Shown: positions 33,488-46,159 of the stretch, piece after piece
Position numbering within the stretch: the first letter of the stretch is position 1
How the letters are laid out: every line of letters begins with the position of its first letter
Assembly: GCA_025890175.1 (NCBI GenBank)
Contig: JANPYM010000004.1
Span: forward strand, 1,805,134 to 1,869,133
Direction: 5' to 3'
DNA length: 64,000 bases
Source of the DNA: Ciborinia camelliae
Lineage: Eukaryota > Ascomycota > Leotiomycetes > Helotiales > Sclerotiniaceae
Notes under the pieces: generated by a model
What the model was told of the DNA's origin: nothing
The model's database searches: none
What the model saw: the letters and a program-made list of their open reading frames with translations, nothing else
Made by a program: the position numbers and the translations under genes

Positions 33488-35323
33488 TTATTGACGATAT
33501 TCCGCCCCACAATCTCCCATTGCGTCGAAAACATCTTTTGCTCTTGATCTATCCAATACACTTTGTATAGCATCTTTGTCCTCTCCGGTAAGCTTAAACG
33601 AGAAAGTTTTGAGGTTCTCATCAATATGCTCACTAATTCCCATCCGGGCGCCGATGATCACCGCTCCAACATAGTCATGATCTAGCACCCATCTAATTGC
33701 CACGTTCGAAACAGATACATTATGCTCGGATCCAATGGCTGCAAGAACTTCAAGTAGTTCCTGGAAAAGTTTCCATCCTCCCCATATGGTGATCATTTCG
33801 AGATATTTACGATGACTTGGAGTCATATCCAGGTCGAAGAGGTTCGGAGCAGATTTTCCCACCCATTTATCCGCTAGGAAGCCACCACACAATGAGCCAT
33901 AGGTAAGGAGTTTTACATTGTACTTCCTACAACTTCTAGCCATCTTGAAAGTGGGTCGGAGGTCAATTAGAGAAAATTGAACTTGGTTTGAAACGGCTTT
34001 GACGCCGCTCTCCATGATTTCGCACATCCGGTCTGTGTCGAAGTTGCAGAGACCTAGGCTTTGAACATGGGGATGCTCGTCTATCAACCGCGCTGCTTCT
34101 ACATATTGATGATCGTTGTACTATGTTGTTCGTCAGTAAATTTGTTGTCAATCCTCATACAGGTGAACATACGTCTTGCCAGTGAAACTGGAGCAACTCC
34201 ACGCTTGTAGAGTGGATGGCTGCGAGACGCTCAGATATATTGGCATCTACAACTTCTTTCGTCACCTGAATGGGTTCGAAAACCGCCCACTTTGTTGCAC
34301 AATAAATATTTTCTGAATCTTCTTGTGAAGATCTAAATTGTCCCTGAAGATCCTGTTATTAGGTGATTTTCCAACGAGGATGGCTGGCCTTCTTACAAAT
34401 GTAATTTCAGCATCACCATAATGATCAGCCATATCATAAGCAATGAATCCAGAATCGACGTGCTTTCTGAAATGACGATCAATCTTCGATTTAGAAGCAG
34501 TTCCCCAAGCAGGACTAGAAAATTGCCATAGACCCATGAACATCCTGGGTACTTCAGCTGATCCTAGATGGAATGATTCTAGTGCACTCTTAGAAGAATG
34601 GAAGCCGTTTGTCGGGGGAACCTCGTTTTGTTTGCGAGATTGCCCTTCGTTCCCAGTTCCTCCAACCAGTTTCTGCAGACAGCATAACCCACGCTCAAAT
34701 GCAAAATCTTGGCCACTGGTAGCGATTTCTTTACAGGTATAAAGTGCTGCCATTAATGCTGCAACTGTTTGAGAATTATCATACGTCATAGGCCGCTTCC
34801 CAGAGCTGGTAAGAAGTAGTTTATGTACCGCTGTTGTTGACTGTACGATGTCACCATCAATTGTTGCGAGAACATCTAAAAAGAATTCCCCTTCTTCGGA
34901 CGTTTCATTCCACTCCAACTTCTGTATTTGTCGTATGACGCTGGTGAGAAGTCCCATGCTCTCGAATCCAAAGCCACAACCCATCAGACACCTGTATCTA
35001 TTTTGTATTCGCTGAAAGTCTGTATTTGGTTTAGGCAAGCCGTCAGATGTAATAAACAGTTCTGGGATAGACGATGGTCGGGTGTTTGCGAGATATTGTG
35101 ACGCAAGTTTCGTGAGACTTGCCGTATTCGAAGTGTTCTCTCCCAAGAGACCCCTAAGAATTGACCGCAGTCCTTCCACTGGCATATTCGCGATTATACA
35201 GTCTGTCATCATGTTGACATGAGCAGCCTTTGTGGAAGACTGCGCATCATAGTTTTCGGTCCCCATGTTGCCAAAATATGGTACGGAAGAAATGTGAGAT
35301 GATTGATCGTTAAGAGTCTTCAT
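33488..35323 (-). CDS. Aldo-keto reductase with long unknown N-terminal domain
   Basis: Proposed as complement(33488..34120, 34173..34352, 34397..35323), 579 aa. Introns of 52 and 44 nt are GT-AG and in phase. The last ~320 residues form an aldo-keto reductase barrel: D297 and Y302 in YDMADHYGDAE, K330 in CATKW and H366 in LLQFHW give the complete Asp-Tyr-Lys-His tetrad. LGLCNFD and the C-terminal GAVIIGAR also fit. Before it lie ~260 residues (NMPVEGLRSILRGLL, then a helical region with MGCGFGFESMGLL) that do not belong to the AKR fold and that I do not recognise. Both parts are in one uninterrupted exon, so this is a real fusion rather than a wrong join. It is divergent from the amino-acid permease 527 bp away. 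Confidence 0.88.
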
Positions 35324-35850
35324 CTGAGATGGGAGTCAAAATTTCTTTTGTTTCTCGAATCGCATCGTCTGCTTCAAATTATATAGTTCCCCAGATAATC
35401 TATAAACCCTCCGTGTTTCGGCTCGCATCTTTACATATGAGTAGTGAATTCATCGTGAAGATGAGCATGTTTGGAAGCTATCGATAGGTTTTAGTGGGGA
35501 AATACCTTATCCATTTTGAACGTCGAGTACGCTAAATACCCCTGAAATAATTAGCGCTGTCACCCCAACAGGGTCTTATAATCCTGGACATTTATCCTAT
35601 CACTTTTAAAGGCCAATCCTTAACCTACATACTGCTTATCTTACCGGATGTATCAACTTCAAGATTCCACAGATTACTAACGCACTTCGACTATACCTGT
35701 TTCAATATGTCGTACTTGATGTTAATGGAGCTTTTCAAACCTTCAATCATATATCATGTCCATCGAGGCTCCCCTAGCAATAGACGATTCGTTCCTGATA
35801 TCCCAAGCTCTCGTCCATGGTAACCCATTAATTACCAGAAGTTTCTACTC
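35324..35850. promoter_or_regulatory. Divergent promoter, reductase and permease
   Basis: 527 bp between the starts of two divergent genes. Co-regulation is a reasonable guess but no specific factor site is certain. Confidence 0.55.
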
Positions 35851-37945
35851 ATGAATTCGATCTCAACTAAATCAGAAGAACCAAATCCATCAGTTATGAA
35901 GTCTGAAGTATTTCGTCATCCAGCTACTGATGTTGACACCGAGTTGGGCTCAACTGAGGATATGCCCGCCGGAGATGAGCTGAAACGGAATATGAAGGGG
36001 CGCCATATCAATATGATAGCCATAGCTGGTATGATTGTGAGTCACCATGATCAGAAAACACAGGATACAGGAATGGAAAACTGATAGTTCAAACAAGGGA
36101 ACGGGTCTCTTTTTGAGTTCTGGGACTACAATTGCCCGAGCTGGTCCGGCCGGTGCATGGCTTGCATACATTTTCATGGGATTCGTGACTGCAGGAGTGA
36201 GCGTAAGTTGCGAAGATCTCTCCTGTCACGAGAAACTAGTGGAGTAACCACCCAGTCCATAGTACACGACTGGTGAGATTACTGCGTTCATGCCAGTCAC
36301 TGGTGGATTTGTTCGTCATGCTACGGCATTCGTGGAGCCTGCTTTGGGGGCTGCCACGGGGTGGAACTTTTGTATGTTTGGACGACATAACATAACTTAG
36401 GAATTATTTGACTTATGGAAAATAGGGTATACAATGGCTATCACCGTGCCGGCTGAACTGAGTGCAGCCGCGACTCTTATTCAATTTTGGGATTCGAGCA
36501 CAAACCCAGCGGTTTGGATAACCGTTTTCTTGGTGGTGATCGTATTCCTCAATTTTTGTGGTGTGCGGATGTATGGTGAAGTATGGTTATTAAACTATCC
36601 CCCGTATCTAGCAGCAACTAATCATGAAAATTTAGTCTGAAGTCATCTTCGCTTCGATGAAAATTGCTCTCATCATTGGTTTGATTATTGCCGGCCTAGT
36701 TGTCGACCTTGGTGGTGGACCAAAGGGCGAACGACTTGGATTCACTTATTGGAAATCACCAGGGGCTTTCAACGAATACCTAGTTAGTGGTAATACTGGA
36801 CGATTTCTCGCGTTTTGGTCCTCTCTCATTAGCGCCGCCTTCAGTTATGGTAATATACAAGTGGTGGCACTCTCTGGTACAGAAACAGTAAATCCTCGAA
36901 AGATTATCCCCGATGCCACTAAGAAGACATTTTTTCGTGTCTTTTTCTTCTATGTTTTGAGTATCTTGATAGTTGGAATGATTGTGTAAGTCCAAGTCTT
37001 CCTTTTTCCTATCGATCGATTTCACTAAACAATATGTAGTCCATATGACAGTGAGGCCTTATCCAATCCTACAGGAACAGCCTCCTCGTCTCCTTTTGTT
37101 ATCGCTTTTCAAGCCGCTGGAATCAGGATCCTTCCTTCCATCATCAATGCTATTGTCTGTACATCTGCTATCAGTAGTGGATCCGCTTGTATCTTCCTTG
37201 CATCTCGTACACTCTATGGTTTGAGCGTCGATGGCCATGCTCCAAAGGTCTTTATGAAGTGCAATAGATTCGGTACCCCATGGTATGCTGTTGGTCTGAG
37301 TGTTCTCCCATCACCCCTTGTGTACATGGTAGTCAGCAACCAAGCTTCGGTCGTCTTTGGATGGTTTGTAAATATTACTACAGTGGCGGGACTAATCGGA
37401 TGGGTGGTGATAGCAGTTACTTATCTTAGATTCTTCTATGCTCTGAAAAAACAGGGTATTTCTCGTGATGGTAAGATACTTCCGAGTCCCACCCACCTCG
37501 ATTCTTCATTTGCTAACATTATCGTACCAAGCTTTACCTTATAAAAGTCCTTTGCAGCCTTATATAGCATTGGTCACAGGATTCATCGTCTTCTTCATCA
37601 TCTTGTTCTCCGGTACCATCTATATTTTTATTCTAACAACAATTGGAATTCATTTATTTTCTCCTAACATACCACATAGGATATGCCGTATTTTTCCCTG
37701 GGAACTTCACAGCGTCTGGATTCTTGACATATTATATCAACATTGCAATTTTCATCGGTATGAAACTTCTAATCCTTACATTACCACACCCGAAGCTAAT
37801 CAATCAACTGTCAGTACTCTACGCCTTCTTCAAATTTTTCCTCAAATCTAAAGTTATTCCATTGGAGAGTATAAATTTCCAACACGAGCTGCACGCGATA
37901 CGTCGATGGAAAGAAAGATCGGAGCTTATGAAGAGAAACTCATGA
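35851..37945 (+). CDS. YAT-family amino-acid permease
   Basis: Proposed as join(35851..36036, 36098..36202, 36263..36371, 36426..36580, 36636..36985, 37040..37470, 37532..37612, 37680..37757, 37815..37945), 541 aa. All eight introns are GT-AG and every phase agrees. The N-terminal KGRHINMIAIAGMIGTGLFLSSG motif and the following YTTGEITAFMPVTGGF block are hallmarks of the yeast/fungal amino-acid transporter family (APC superfamily, 12 TM). Later signatures include NPRKIIPDATKKTFFRVFFF and RTLYGLSVDGHAPKVF. Length is normal. The protein sits in the plasma membrane and takes up amino acids by proton symport (family knowledge); substrate range cannot be read. The neighbouring reductase may handle a product of the same nutrient. 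Confidence 0.95.
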
Positions 37946-38988
37946 GAAGAGTATGGTACGAGATTTTCTAAATTTCACCCTTTCGAGATTGTTGTGGGGA
38001 ATTTTCCGGGCATTCCCTGGGAAATTGCTTCTCCATTTTATGTTTCAACTCTGAGTTGGCCATGAATAATAATATAATTTCTGGAGAACGCTTTCTATCC
38101 TCTGTCCTCGGTCCTGGGACTTTTATGTCTAATTATCCGGACTTGCTTAACCAAGTAGGACTTAATTAGTCCGCCAAACTCCGATGTACCCCTCATCTGC
38201 TATGGCCGATGTGACCTCAAGAAGCGGAATTGATGCCGCTTGACGATATTAACGTACCAGAAGTTACAGCTGAAGATGGGAAAGATGGGGTGTATTTTCA
38301 CATTTAGACACGAGAAATCTGTGAGAGATTTGCATTCAATTCTTATAGTGTGTCCAGTGGTCCGGAGAGCAGCCCAGAGAGAAGAAATTGTTGATTCTAA
38401 ATTCATTTCAAAATATAAAAGAAATCTTATTAATTGAATCTCTTTTCAATAAGAAATCCATTGATATAAGCAAAGTTTTCTCTCATTAATAGATTTCTGG
38501 ATATCGAAAGATCTGGTCTTTCCTAGATCTGACAATACTCCGGATATGCCAAAATGGTCACGCCAGGGGGCCGCCGGCAAAATAGGTTAATCTCACTTCG
38601 GATCGGAGAAACTTATACCCCACCCATGAGATTGATTCTCTTTCGTTATTTGCCGACTCCAGATGCAGTTAATCGTCACATTGCAGACTCTCCCCGCACC
38701 CTATATACAAAACATTCCATTTTTGAAGTTTTCATGACACCAGAATGAAGATCACGATGATTCCGGATGCAACAATTACTACGGACCGGACCGCATTTAG
38801 CCTGAAATACATCTCCCCCCCGCTCCCCGCTGTCGATCTAAAAAATCTCCCGGTTTGTCATAATGGATCTACACAATGGTGAGTATATCTTCTTCGACGT
38901 TCTCATCTTAAAGCTGGAGAAATGGTACCTTTCTAAACATTGTTTTGTCGACTTCTGTTTTTCATTAGTCGAGATCATTTCTTTCATC
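37946..38988. other. Intergenic, promoter of the GH3 gene
   Basis: No supported gene. The right end carries a candidate XlnR site and GC-rich CGGACCGGACCG near 38783. Confidence 0.5.
38796..38802 (-). promoter_or_regulatory. Candidate XlnR/Xyr1 site
   Basis: Minus-strand GGCTAAA, 187 bp before the GH3 start codon. GGCTAAA is the consensus for the xylanolytic activator XlnR, which fits a beta-xylosidase. A 7-mer alone is weak evidence. Confidence 0.4.
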
Positions 38989-41409
38989 ATGAGGATCCCA
39001 AATTTACTAAATGTCATTGGTATCACTGGAGCTGTCGCACAAACGTTTCCCGATTGTGTGAATGGGCCTGTTAGTACCTTCATAGCATCAAAGTCCAATG
39101 TTAAACGTGCTCTTGCTTACTAGTCGTTATTAGTTGGTCAATAACACAGTTTGTGATACGACCACCGATCCGTATACAAGAGCCACAGCTGTAAGTGAAA
39201 ATCATCATTTCATTACTGAGCTCGGTGTGTTAATGTATTTTAGCTTGTATCATTATTTACCCTGGCAGAAAAAATCAATAACACGGGGAATACAAGCCCT
39301 GGAGTTCCAAGGATCGGTCTTCCACCATATGAATGGTAAGCACTACGAATAATTTCCAACTACCTTATTGAGAGATATGTAAACAGGTGGAATGAAGCTC
39401 TCCATGGGCTCGCTTTTGGAGCTTCGTATGGACCCGACGGTGCCAATTACTCTTATTCAACGTCGTTTCCTCAGCCAATTCTAATGGGAGCTTCATTTGA
39501 TGATGAATTGATCCACAATGTCGCTTCTCAAATCTCCACAGAAGCCCGAGCTTTTAGCAATGCGAATAGGTATGGTCTCAATTATTGGACACCTAATATT
39601 AATCCCTACAAAGATCCTCGGTGGGGTCGTGGTCAAGAAACCCCTGGCGAAGATCCGTTTCATGTCTCCAGTTACGTCGATGCCCTAGTAACTGGTCTCC
39701 AAGGTGGACTCGATGACCTACCTTACAAGAAAGGGGTAGCCACTTGCAAACATTATGCAGGATATGATCTTGAAAATGGTGGTGGAGTCCTGCGATATGG
39801 ATTCGATGCTATCATCACCTCTCAGGATCTGAGGGATTATTACCTTCCACCATTTCAGCAATGCGCGAGGGATTCGAATGTACAAAGCGTGATGTGCAGC
39901 TACAACGCAGTGAACGGTGTTCCCACTTGTGCTGATGAATGGTTATTGCAAAGTCTTTTGAGAGAGCACTGGGAATGGGAAGAGGAAGATCAATGGGTTA
40001 CCAGTAAGCGAAATCCTTCTTTGGCATACACCTCTATAAACGCTAATGGAATTAGGCGATTGTGATGCCGTCCAAAACATCTGGGACTCCCATAACTACA
40101 CATCTACTCCTGAGCAAGCAGCCGCAGATGCCTTGAATGCAGGAACTGATCTTGACTGTGGTACTTTCTGGCCAACATATCTAGGTTCAGCTTACAATCA
40201 AAGTTTGTATAACATATCTACTCTTGACCGATCACTGATCCGACGGTACGCATCGCTAGTCCGTGTTGGATATTTTGATCCCCCATCTATTCAGCCATAT
40301 AGACAGCTTGGCTGGTCTGATGTTTCCAAACCAGCTGCTAAACAACTTGCGCTACAGGCGGCGGAAGATGGAATTGTGTTACTTAAAAACGATGGGGTAC
40401 TTCCTCTATTATCAAATATCACCAAAGTGGCGCTGATTGGTCCATGGGCCAACGCCACGACTCAAATGCAAGGAAATTATTTTGGACAAGCTCCATTCTT
40501 GCATTCTCCATTAATCGCAGCCTTAAATTCGGGTTTCAAGGTCACATATGTAGAAGGAGCCGATATCAATTCCACAAGCACAACTCAGTTCTCAGCAGCC
40601 ATAGCTGCAGCCAAGAAAGCCGACGTCGTGATATACATTGGCGGAATTGACAACTCTATAGAGGAAGAAGAAAAGGTACAGCTACCCAAAAATCCAAATC
40701 TCATTACTTCAACTGACTATATCCTGCACAGGACAGAGCAACCATCACCTGGCCATCAACTCAATTATCTTTGATAAACCAACTCTCAAATCTTTCCACT
40801 CCACTCATCGTCTCCCAAATGGGTTGCATGATAGATTCATCCTCTCTCCTCTCAAACCCCGGCATCAGCGCTCTAATCTGGGCCGGCTACCCCGGTCAAG
40901 ACGGTGGAACGGCTATCTTCAACATCCTAACCGGTAAAACCGCACCCGCAGGTCGTCTACCCATTACGCAATACCCTCAAAATTACGTAGACGAAGTCTC
41001 AATGACCGACATGAATATTCAACCGGGAGCCAAAAATCCCGGGAGAACTTATAAATGGTACAACGGAACACCAGTTTTTGAATTCGGCTTCGGCTTGCAT
41101 TATACAACTTTCAACGCCACGATTACCCCTCCATCATCCAATAAATTCTTCATTTCCGATCTCCTTTCCAATCCTACTACAAAATATAAAGACCAAACCC
41201 CCTTCCTCAACCTCCCCATAACAGTCTCAAATACAGGCACCACAACATCCGATTACGTCGCCCTGCTCTTCCTCGGCGGAACATTCGGCCCAGCTCCTTA
41301 TCCTAAGAAATCTCTGGTTGCATATACCCGGATTCATGATATTGAGGGTGGTAAGAGTGCAAGCGCAGTGTTGAAATTAAATTTGGCGAGTTTGGCGAGG
41401 GGGGGATGA
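38989..41409 (+). CDS. Secreted GH3 beta-xylosidase-like enzyme, C-terminus cut by an in-frame stop
   Basis: Proposed as join(38989..39069, 39134..39190, 39244..39335, 39387..40003, 40056..40675, 40732..41409), 714 aa. It has a signal peptide (MRIPNLLNVIGITGAVA|QTF). The start LVNNTVCD...PYEWWNEALHG, the middle PNINPYKDPRWGRGQETPGE and VATCKHYAGYD are GH3 beta-xylosidase signatures. VTSDCDAVQ holds the catalytic Asp (D284). Downstream are the second domain (GIVLLKNDGVLPL) and the FnIII-like end. At 41407 a TGA interrupts the frame, yet the same frame continues with GDLVLFPGDYRVLLDVEGMD to a TAG at 41542. A G7 run before and a G5 run after the TGA suggest two compensating one-base slips. An upstream ATG at 38863 with an extra intron is an alternative start. 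Confidence 0.88.
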
Positions 41410-41544
41410 GAGGGGGATTTGGTTTTGTTTCCAGGGGATTATAGGGTGCTGCTTGATGTTGAGGGGATGGATGAGTGGGGGTTTACGTTGGTGGGGGAGG
41501 AGGTGGTTTTGGATCGTTGGCCGGAGAGGTCGAGTGTGGGGTAG
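41410..41544 (+). other. In-frame continuation of the GH3 gene after the stop
   Basis: About 44 codons that look like the natural end of the FnIII-like domain (PGDYRVLLDVEGMDEWGF, then GEEVVLDRWPERSS) and end in TAG. It is reached only if the TGA is an error, is read through, or both G runs are six long. Confidence 0.6.
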
Positions 41545-42372
41545 GATTCCTTATTCTTTGAGGAATGATGGGGAAACTGCCCTGTGATTTTACTGGATGA
41601 AAGAGGTTGACATCGTTTCAGTATCTGGTGGGATACCATATTGAGACCGTGTCATAGAGCGTCCCACCTATACCATTGGCTCGGGGTATTCATAACACAT
41701 ACTACCCAGATAAGTTTGTCTGGTATATATAAGCGCTACCAAAGTGCGGCTCTGATTGATTAACCAAAACCATGCTACATCCCTGCTCCCTACTAAACAT
41801 TCCACAATAACAATAACCGTATTCAAAAAAGTGAATCCTGGTCTTATTATTGGGTATTCAATGGGTGAGATTTACCTAATATGAGATATTCCGAAGAAAT
41901 ATCACATCTAATTCCCACCTTTTTCAGTAGAAACCTTTCTACGGTCCTCCTACAAAAATATAATATTCATTTGATATAACTCCCATTCACCATTTACATA
42001 GTTTCCTAGTTAGGTATATACTTCCTTCCGAATCCGAATCGAAACTTTACAGACGCCCAGGATTTGATACTTCCCAGACCTAGACAGATTATAGTATAAA
42101 CATTTGTGATATATGTTAAATACGCGCTATTCATGAATATTTCCCGTATCCAGAAAACCTTGCTCCTGTTCCTATTCCTATTCCTATAACCTAACTCGTG
42201 AATAAATGAATACCCCAGATTCCCAGTAAAGCCTACCAAGCCTACTATACCATCCTAAAAAAGCTCCATACCCATCCAAAAAAGAAAACTCCCGCCTTGC
42301 TCCTTATCCCTAAAAAAGCGTTAGCACTCCCATTCACCTCATCCCCCCCCCAAAAAAAACGTATAAAAGATT
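41545..42372. other. Intergenic between convergent GH3 and GH71 genes
   Basis: AT-rich 3' flanks of both genes. The small frames at 42006 and 42297 have no support. Confidence 0.5.
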
Positions 42373-45179
42373 TCACATCCAACTTACCGAAGCACAAGCC
42401 GTCGGAGGACAATACCCATGATTACAAGCAAAACTACAAAGACCCAAATAACTATCATCCTCCCCGGGCAACGGTTTCCCAGGTGGACTACTTGCTGGCG
42501 GCGCCGGAATCGGTGAAGGGCCATAGTTAGTACAGGTGCAGGGACCCGGGGGACAGTAGCTGTATTGGCAGCAGAATATGCATACTGTGGGATTTTAAGG
42601 GGAGTTAGTTCATTTTTGGGGGGGGTTGGGAGAGGAAAGTGAAAGGGACAGTGAAAGGGGTGAATGAGATGAGATGAGATGAGATGAGATGAGACTTTGT
42701 GTTTTTGGGAAGGTAAGTGAATGGATAGATGTGAGGAAACACAAATGATAACTTTTGAGATCAGGACATAGAGTCAGAAATTAAAAGCAAGGGATAAATC
42801 TAGGAAATCGATGCATACGCCCGAGATAATTTCCGGGACCAGTGCCTGCTACACAATACGAAGTTCCAGAAGGTGCAGACGATGATGAGGATATTGTGGT
42901 TGATATCGTGGTGGACGTAGTTGTGGAAACGGGTAGGGCGGTCGTGGAGGAAATGGGGGATCCGTCGGAATTGTATGTACAAGCTGTTGGGGGGCAATAA
43001 CCGTGGGTGCATGTGAAATCGCAGAGGCCCGCATAGGTTGAGTCTTCGCCTAAGAGGGGGTAGCCGGGTGTGTTGGTTACCGGAGGAGCGGCGATTCCGT
43101 TCGCCGAGTATGAGGTGCATGTACATGGTGCGGGACAGTATCCGAAGTTACAGGAGAATGAACAGAGCCCTACATAATTTCCTGGTCCGGTTCCTGCAAC
43201 GCATGTACCGGATGGCACGGATGACGATGTTGTGGAAGTTGTGGAAGTCGTTCTGTTATTTTCATGTTAGATTATAGAATGCGGTATACAAAGAAAGACT
43301 TACGTGGTAGTGGTGGGTGGAGTAGTGACTGGTGGTGTGGTAGTTGGAGGTGTAGTGGAAGTAGGTGAAACAACGGTTCCTCCTCCAGGTGGGGTAGTTG
43401 TGGGCTTGATTGTAGCAGTTGGCAGAGACGGAGTTGCACTACATGTGCTTACATGAAGTCCAGCAGTCAAAGAAGCCAAGCCATCATGAAGAAGTGGATC
43501 AGAAGGTCCATCTGGTACAGTTCCGACATAAGCGTTAAAGTTGTAAATGCCGCAAATGCAAACATCTTTTACGTCATGGAGACTAACAGCTTCGAGCAAA
43601 ATTTGGGAGCCACGCTGAAGGAAAAATTGTTGCTTGCCGACTCTCATGTCGACTTGGTAGGCCGAAGCTCCGGCAGGTGCATTGAATTGTTTAACGTTAT
43701 CTCCAGACATCACCGTAACAACTCCCGGTGCTGTGAGCATAGCGACAACAAATACTGAGTCCTGCATATCTTCCCAACCATTTGGTCGTCCTTCAAAATA
43801 ATTTCCACTGCTGTTACTAGCTGTTACCATCGTAGTATCTGTAGCATCACAGTTAAGAGTGCGGAGATTTGGTCGATACCAATATATGAGCTGATCAGAA
43901 GTAATGTAACTGTTGGGAGATGAAGCGCCGGCATGATACGCAGCAATGAATGGTTTGGCCATATCTAGCCAACCATCGTGAGGCCTTTAAGCGTCAATCT
44001 CTTTTTCTTTTACAACGATGGAAGTGAACTTACATATCATTGACCCACTTAGAATTTCCATCATCGAAATGTAAAGAATTGAGAGGACCAATATAATGGG
44101 ACTCGCCATAGTCATTCCAAGTGATAATCTCGAGATATTGCGGTCCAAGGGTTAATATTTCGTTCCAACGATTAAACCATAAGAGATCAGATGGAAACAC
44201 CCAGTTCTTGCTGTATGGGACTTCCTTGAAGGTTGTTAATATGACACTACTTTCTCATTATAGACGTGCACGAACTCACCGGACCAAAATGGGTGCTAAA
44301 CCAAGGAGAAACCGCTAAAATAGGGTTAATCCCCATTTTTCATTTGGATTCAATATACATACGTGCAATATAAGCCTTTCCAGCTAGCGCCTTGATATAT
44401 GCAGCATCACCGGTTTCAACAGTGACATTGGCACCTGGAGTAGGTGCTTTATTGTTTCCATTATTGGGCCATGCCTAAAAAGGTGTAAACTTCTGTTGGA
44501 ATCTACATCGGGAAAAAAAGTTACTTACCATCCAGTTCAAAGCACCATCGATTGTACCAAAGTTGGTTCCCATCTCCGGGTGAAAGTTGGGCGCAAAGAA
44601 GATTGGAATACCCGCACCAGCTCTTAGAGCAGTGATATCAAGTTGGTCGCCAGCAAATGACGATGCAAAGGCTTTTCCATTAACGAATAGTTGCGCTGGT
44701 AGAGCTGCATATTTTGCAATCATTTGCCCAATCTGCGTTGCTTGACTGGATGGATTCCACCAATTGAAATCGAAGGATATAAACACCTTCATCCCATTAT
44801 TTGCTGCAGATTGATATGCAAAGCCAAGCTGTGTGTCTGTGTAGGGGTCGACTCCAATGTTCAAGGCGAAAGCATCAATACCGAGTGATTTTGCACGTTT
44901 CATATCGGCGTCAAAATCTTGAGGACCAACTCGCTCACCTACAATACCAATCTTGATGAAATGTTAGAATAAAAGTGGGTCGAGGGACCTTGCACGACCC
45001 AGATACCTTAAAACGAAAGTTTCAACTTCACGTACCATGAAGTGACAAAACACAAGTCTACCATTAGACTGCCTTTCCTCGAGAGAAACTACATCGTGGG
45101 ATGTTGGAGCTGCAATAGCAAAGGTTGCAGAGAAGATTAGTATAATCGCCTTCAGGAAGGCTTTGGTCGAGACCATCAT
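42373..45179 (-). CDS. Secreted GH71 alpha-1,3-glucanase (mutanase) with Cys-rich tail modules
   Basis: Proposed as complement(42373..42584, 42819..43252, 43304..43984, 44034..44224, 44280..44314, 44363..44474, 44529..44951, 45036..45179), 743 aa. All phases agree. A signal peptide is followed by GRLVFCHFMIGIVG and FDADMKRAKSLGIDAFALN, the start of GH71 enzymes; ISFDFNWW, FAPNFHPEMG and ITWNDYGESHYIGP complete the catalytic domain. A Ser/Thr/Pro linker (TPPTTTPPVTTPP) leads to several Cys-rich units of the type CVAGTGPGNYxGLCxFxCxxGYCPxxxC, separated by further Ser/Thr linkers; these are probably carbohydrate-binding. The enzyme cleaves alpha-1,3-glucan of fungal walls (family knowledge). The last intron is unusually long (234 nt) and holds a GAGAT repeat. 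The exact 3' end (SVSWM) is less certain, since GTAAGT there could be a donor. Confidence 0.9.
42666..42694. repeat. GAGAT pentanucleotide microsatellite in GH71 intron
   Basis: Five to six perfect copies inside the 234-nt intron at 42585..42818. Confidence 0.9.
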
Positions 45180-46159
45180 GTCTCCTGGTATCGCAAACTA
45201 TGCCAGGCGGGGTTGTAGAAAGCAATGATTTATTTGATTAAGTTTTATTGTTAGAAAGCTGTGGTTTCTAGGGAGATGGTCGCAAAATATAGAGGTGGGA
45301 AGGACAGAAATAGTTACTTTTCTGATTCAGACCGTATCGATAATCTGCAGTAACCGAAATTGCCACTTTTCTAGGTGTCAAGTTAATTTTAGGGGTGGGA
45401 CCAGAAGAGCGGACACGGTAATCATTTTGATCTCAAGACGTCAAATTAAAGGCAATAACCTTGGCATGCTTCATTACTATTGGGTGTACTCGAATTGTAT
45501 TGACTTTTGAGAAACATATGTTACGGCGTGAATAACTAATCCTACAGCACACGACCTACTTTACCCCGCAATATGCCAATATATTACGTAGCGAGTGATA
45601 GGAGATTCCATGTTATACTTTATTGTGATGCATATAAAACGTACTTGATGCCAGATGATATATTGAAGAAAGGAGAAATTCCCGAGGGAAAGAACTTCAG
45701 TTCCGAGATGCTTTTGATTTGCCCTTAGTCTCTAGTTATTCACTAATCACCAAAGAAGGCAGGTTTTCCACTTATGAATTGGAATCAAAGAAGTGCATCA
45801 ACTGTGTCTCAAGCGGTAAACAATGCATCCTAAAGAATACTTGAGCTTGCTTTGAAGTTCTCTTGTGAGCTGAGCATTCAGAGAAAAATCACCATGGGGA
45901 CTTGACCTCACGGGAACAAAATTTCCTATATCGTCAAGCCTGAGGATATCGACCTTTAACAATCATATATAGAGAGCAAACGTTACACTTAACATATGTA
46001 TCATGCATCCCAAGATCTGAGACTATGCAGACCTTCTGTATGGTGGTAGATTGCCCCTGTCAAAATTTTCACTCCGGAACCCCTATTCAAGAATGTGGGG
46101 TAGGATGAAACAGGCATTTATCCGGGGAAATCATTCACAAGATAATATGATGACTTCTG
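45180..46159. other. Intergenic, promoter of the GH71 gene
   Basis: No gene supported in this AT-rich stretch. Confidence 0.5.

Noticed and set aside
41407..41409. Programmed stop-codon readthrough in the GH3 gene
   Set aside because: The flanking G7/G5 runs give a simpler explanation, and no readthrough context is evident.
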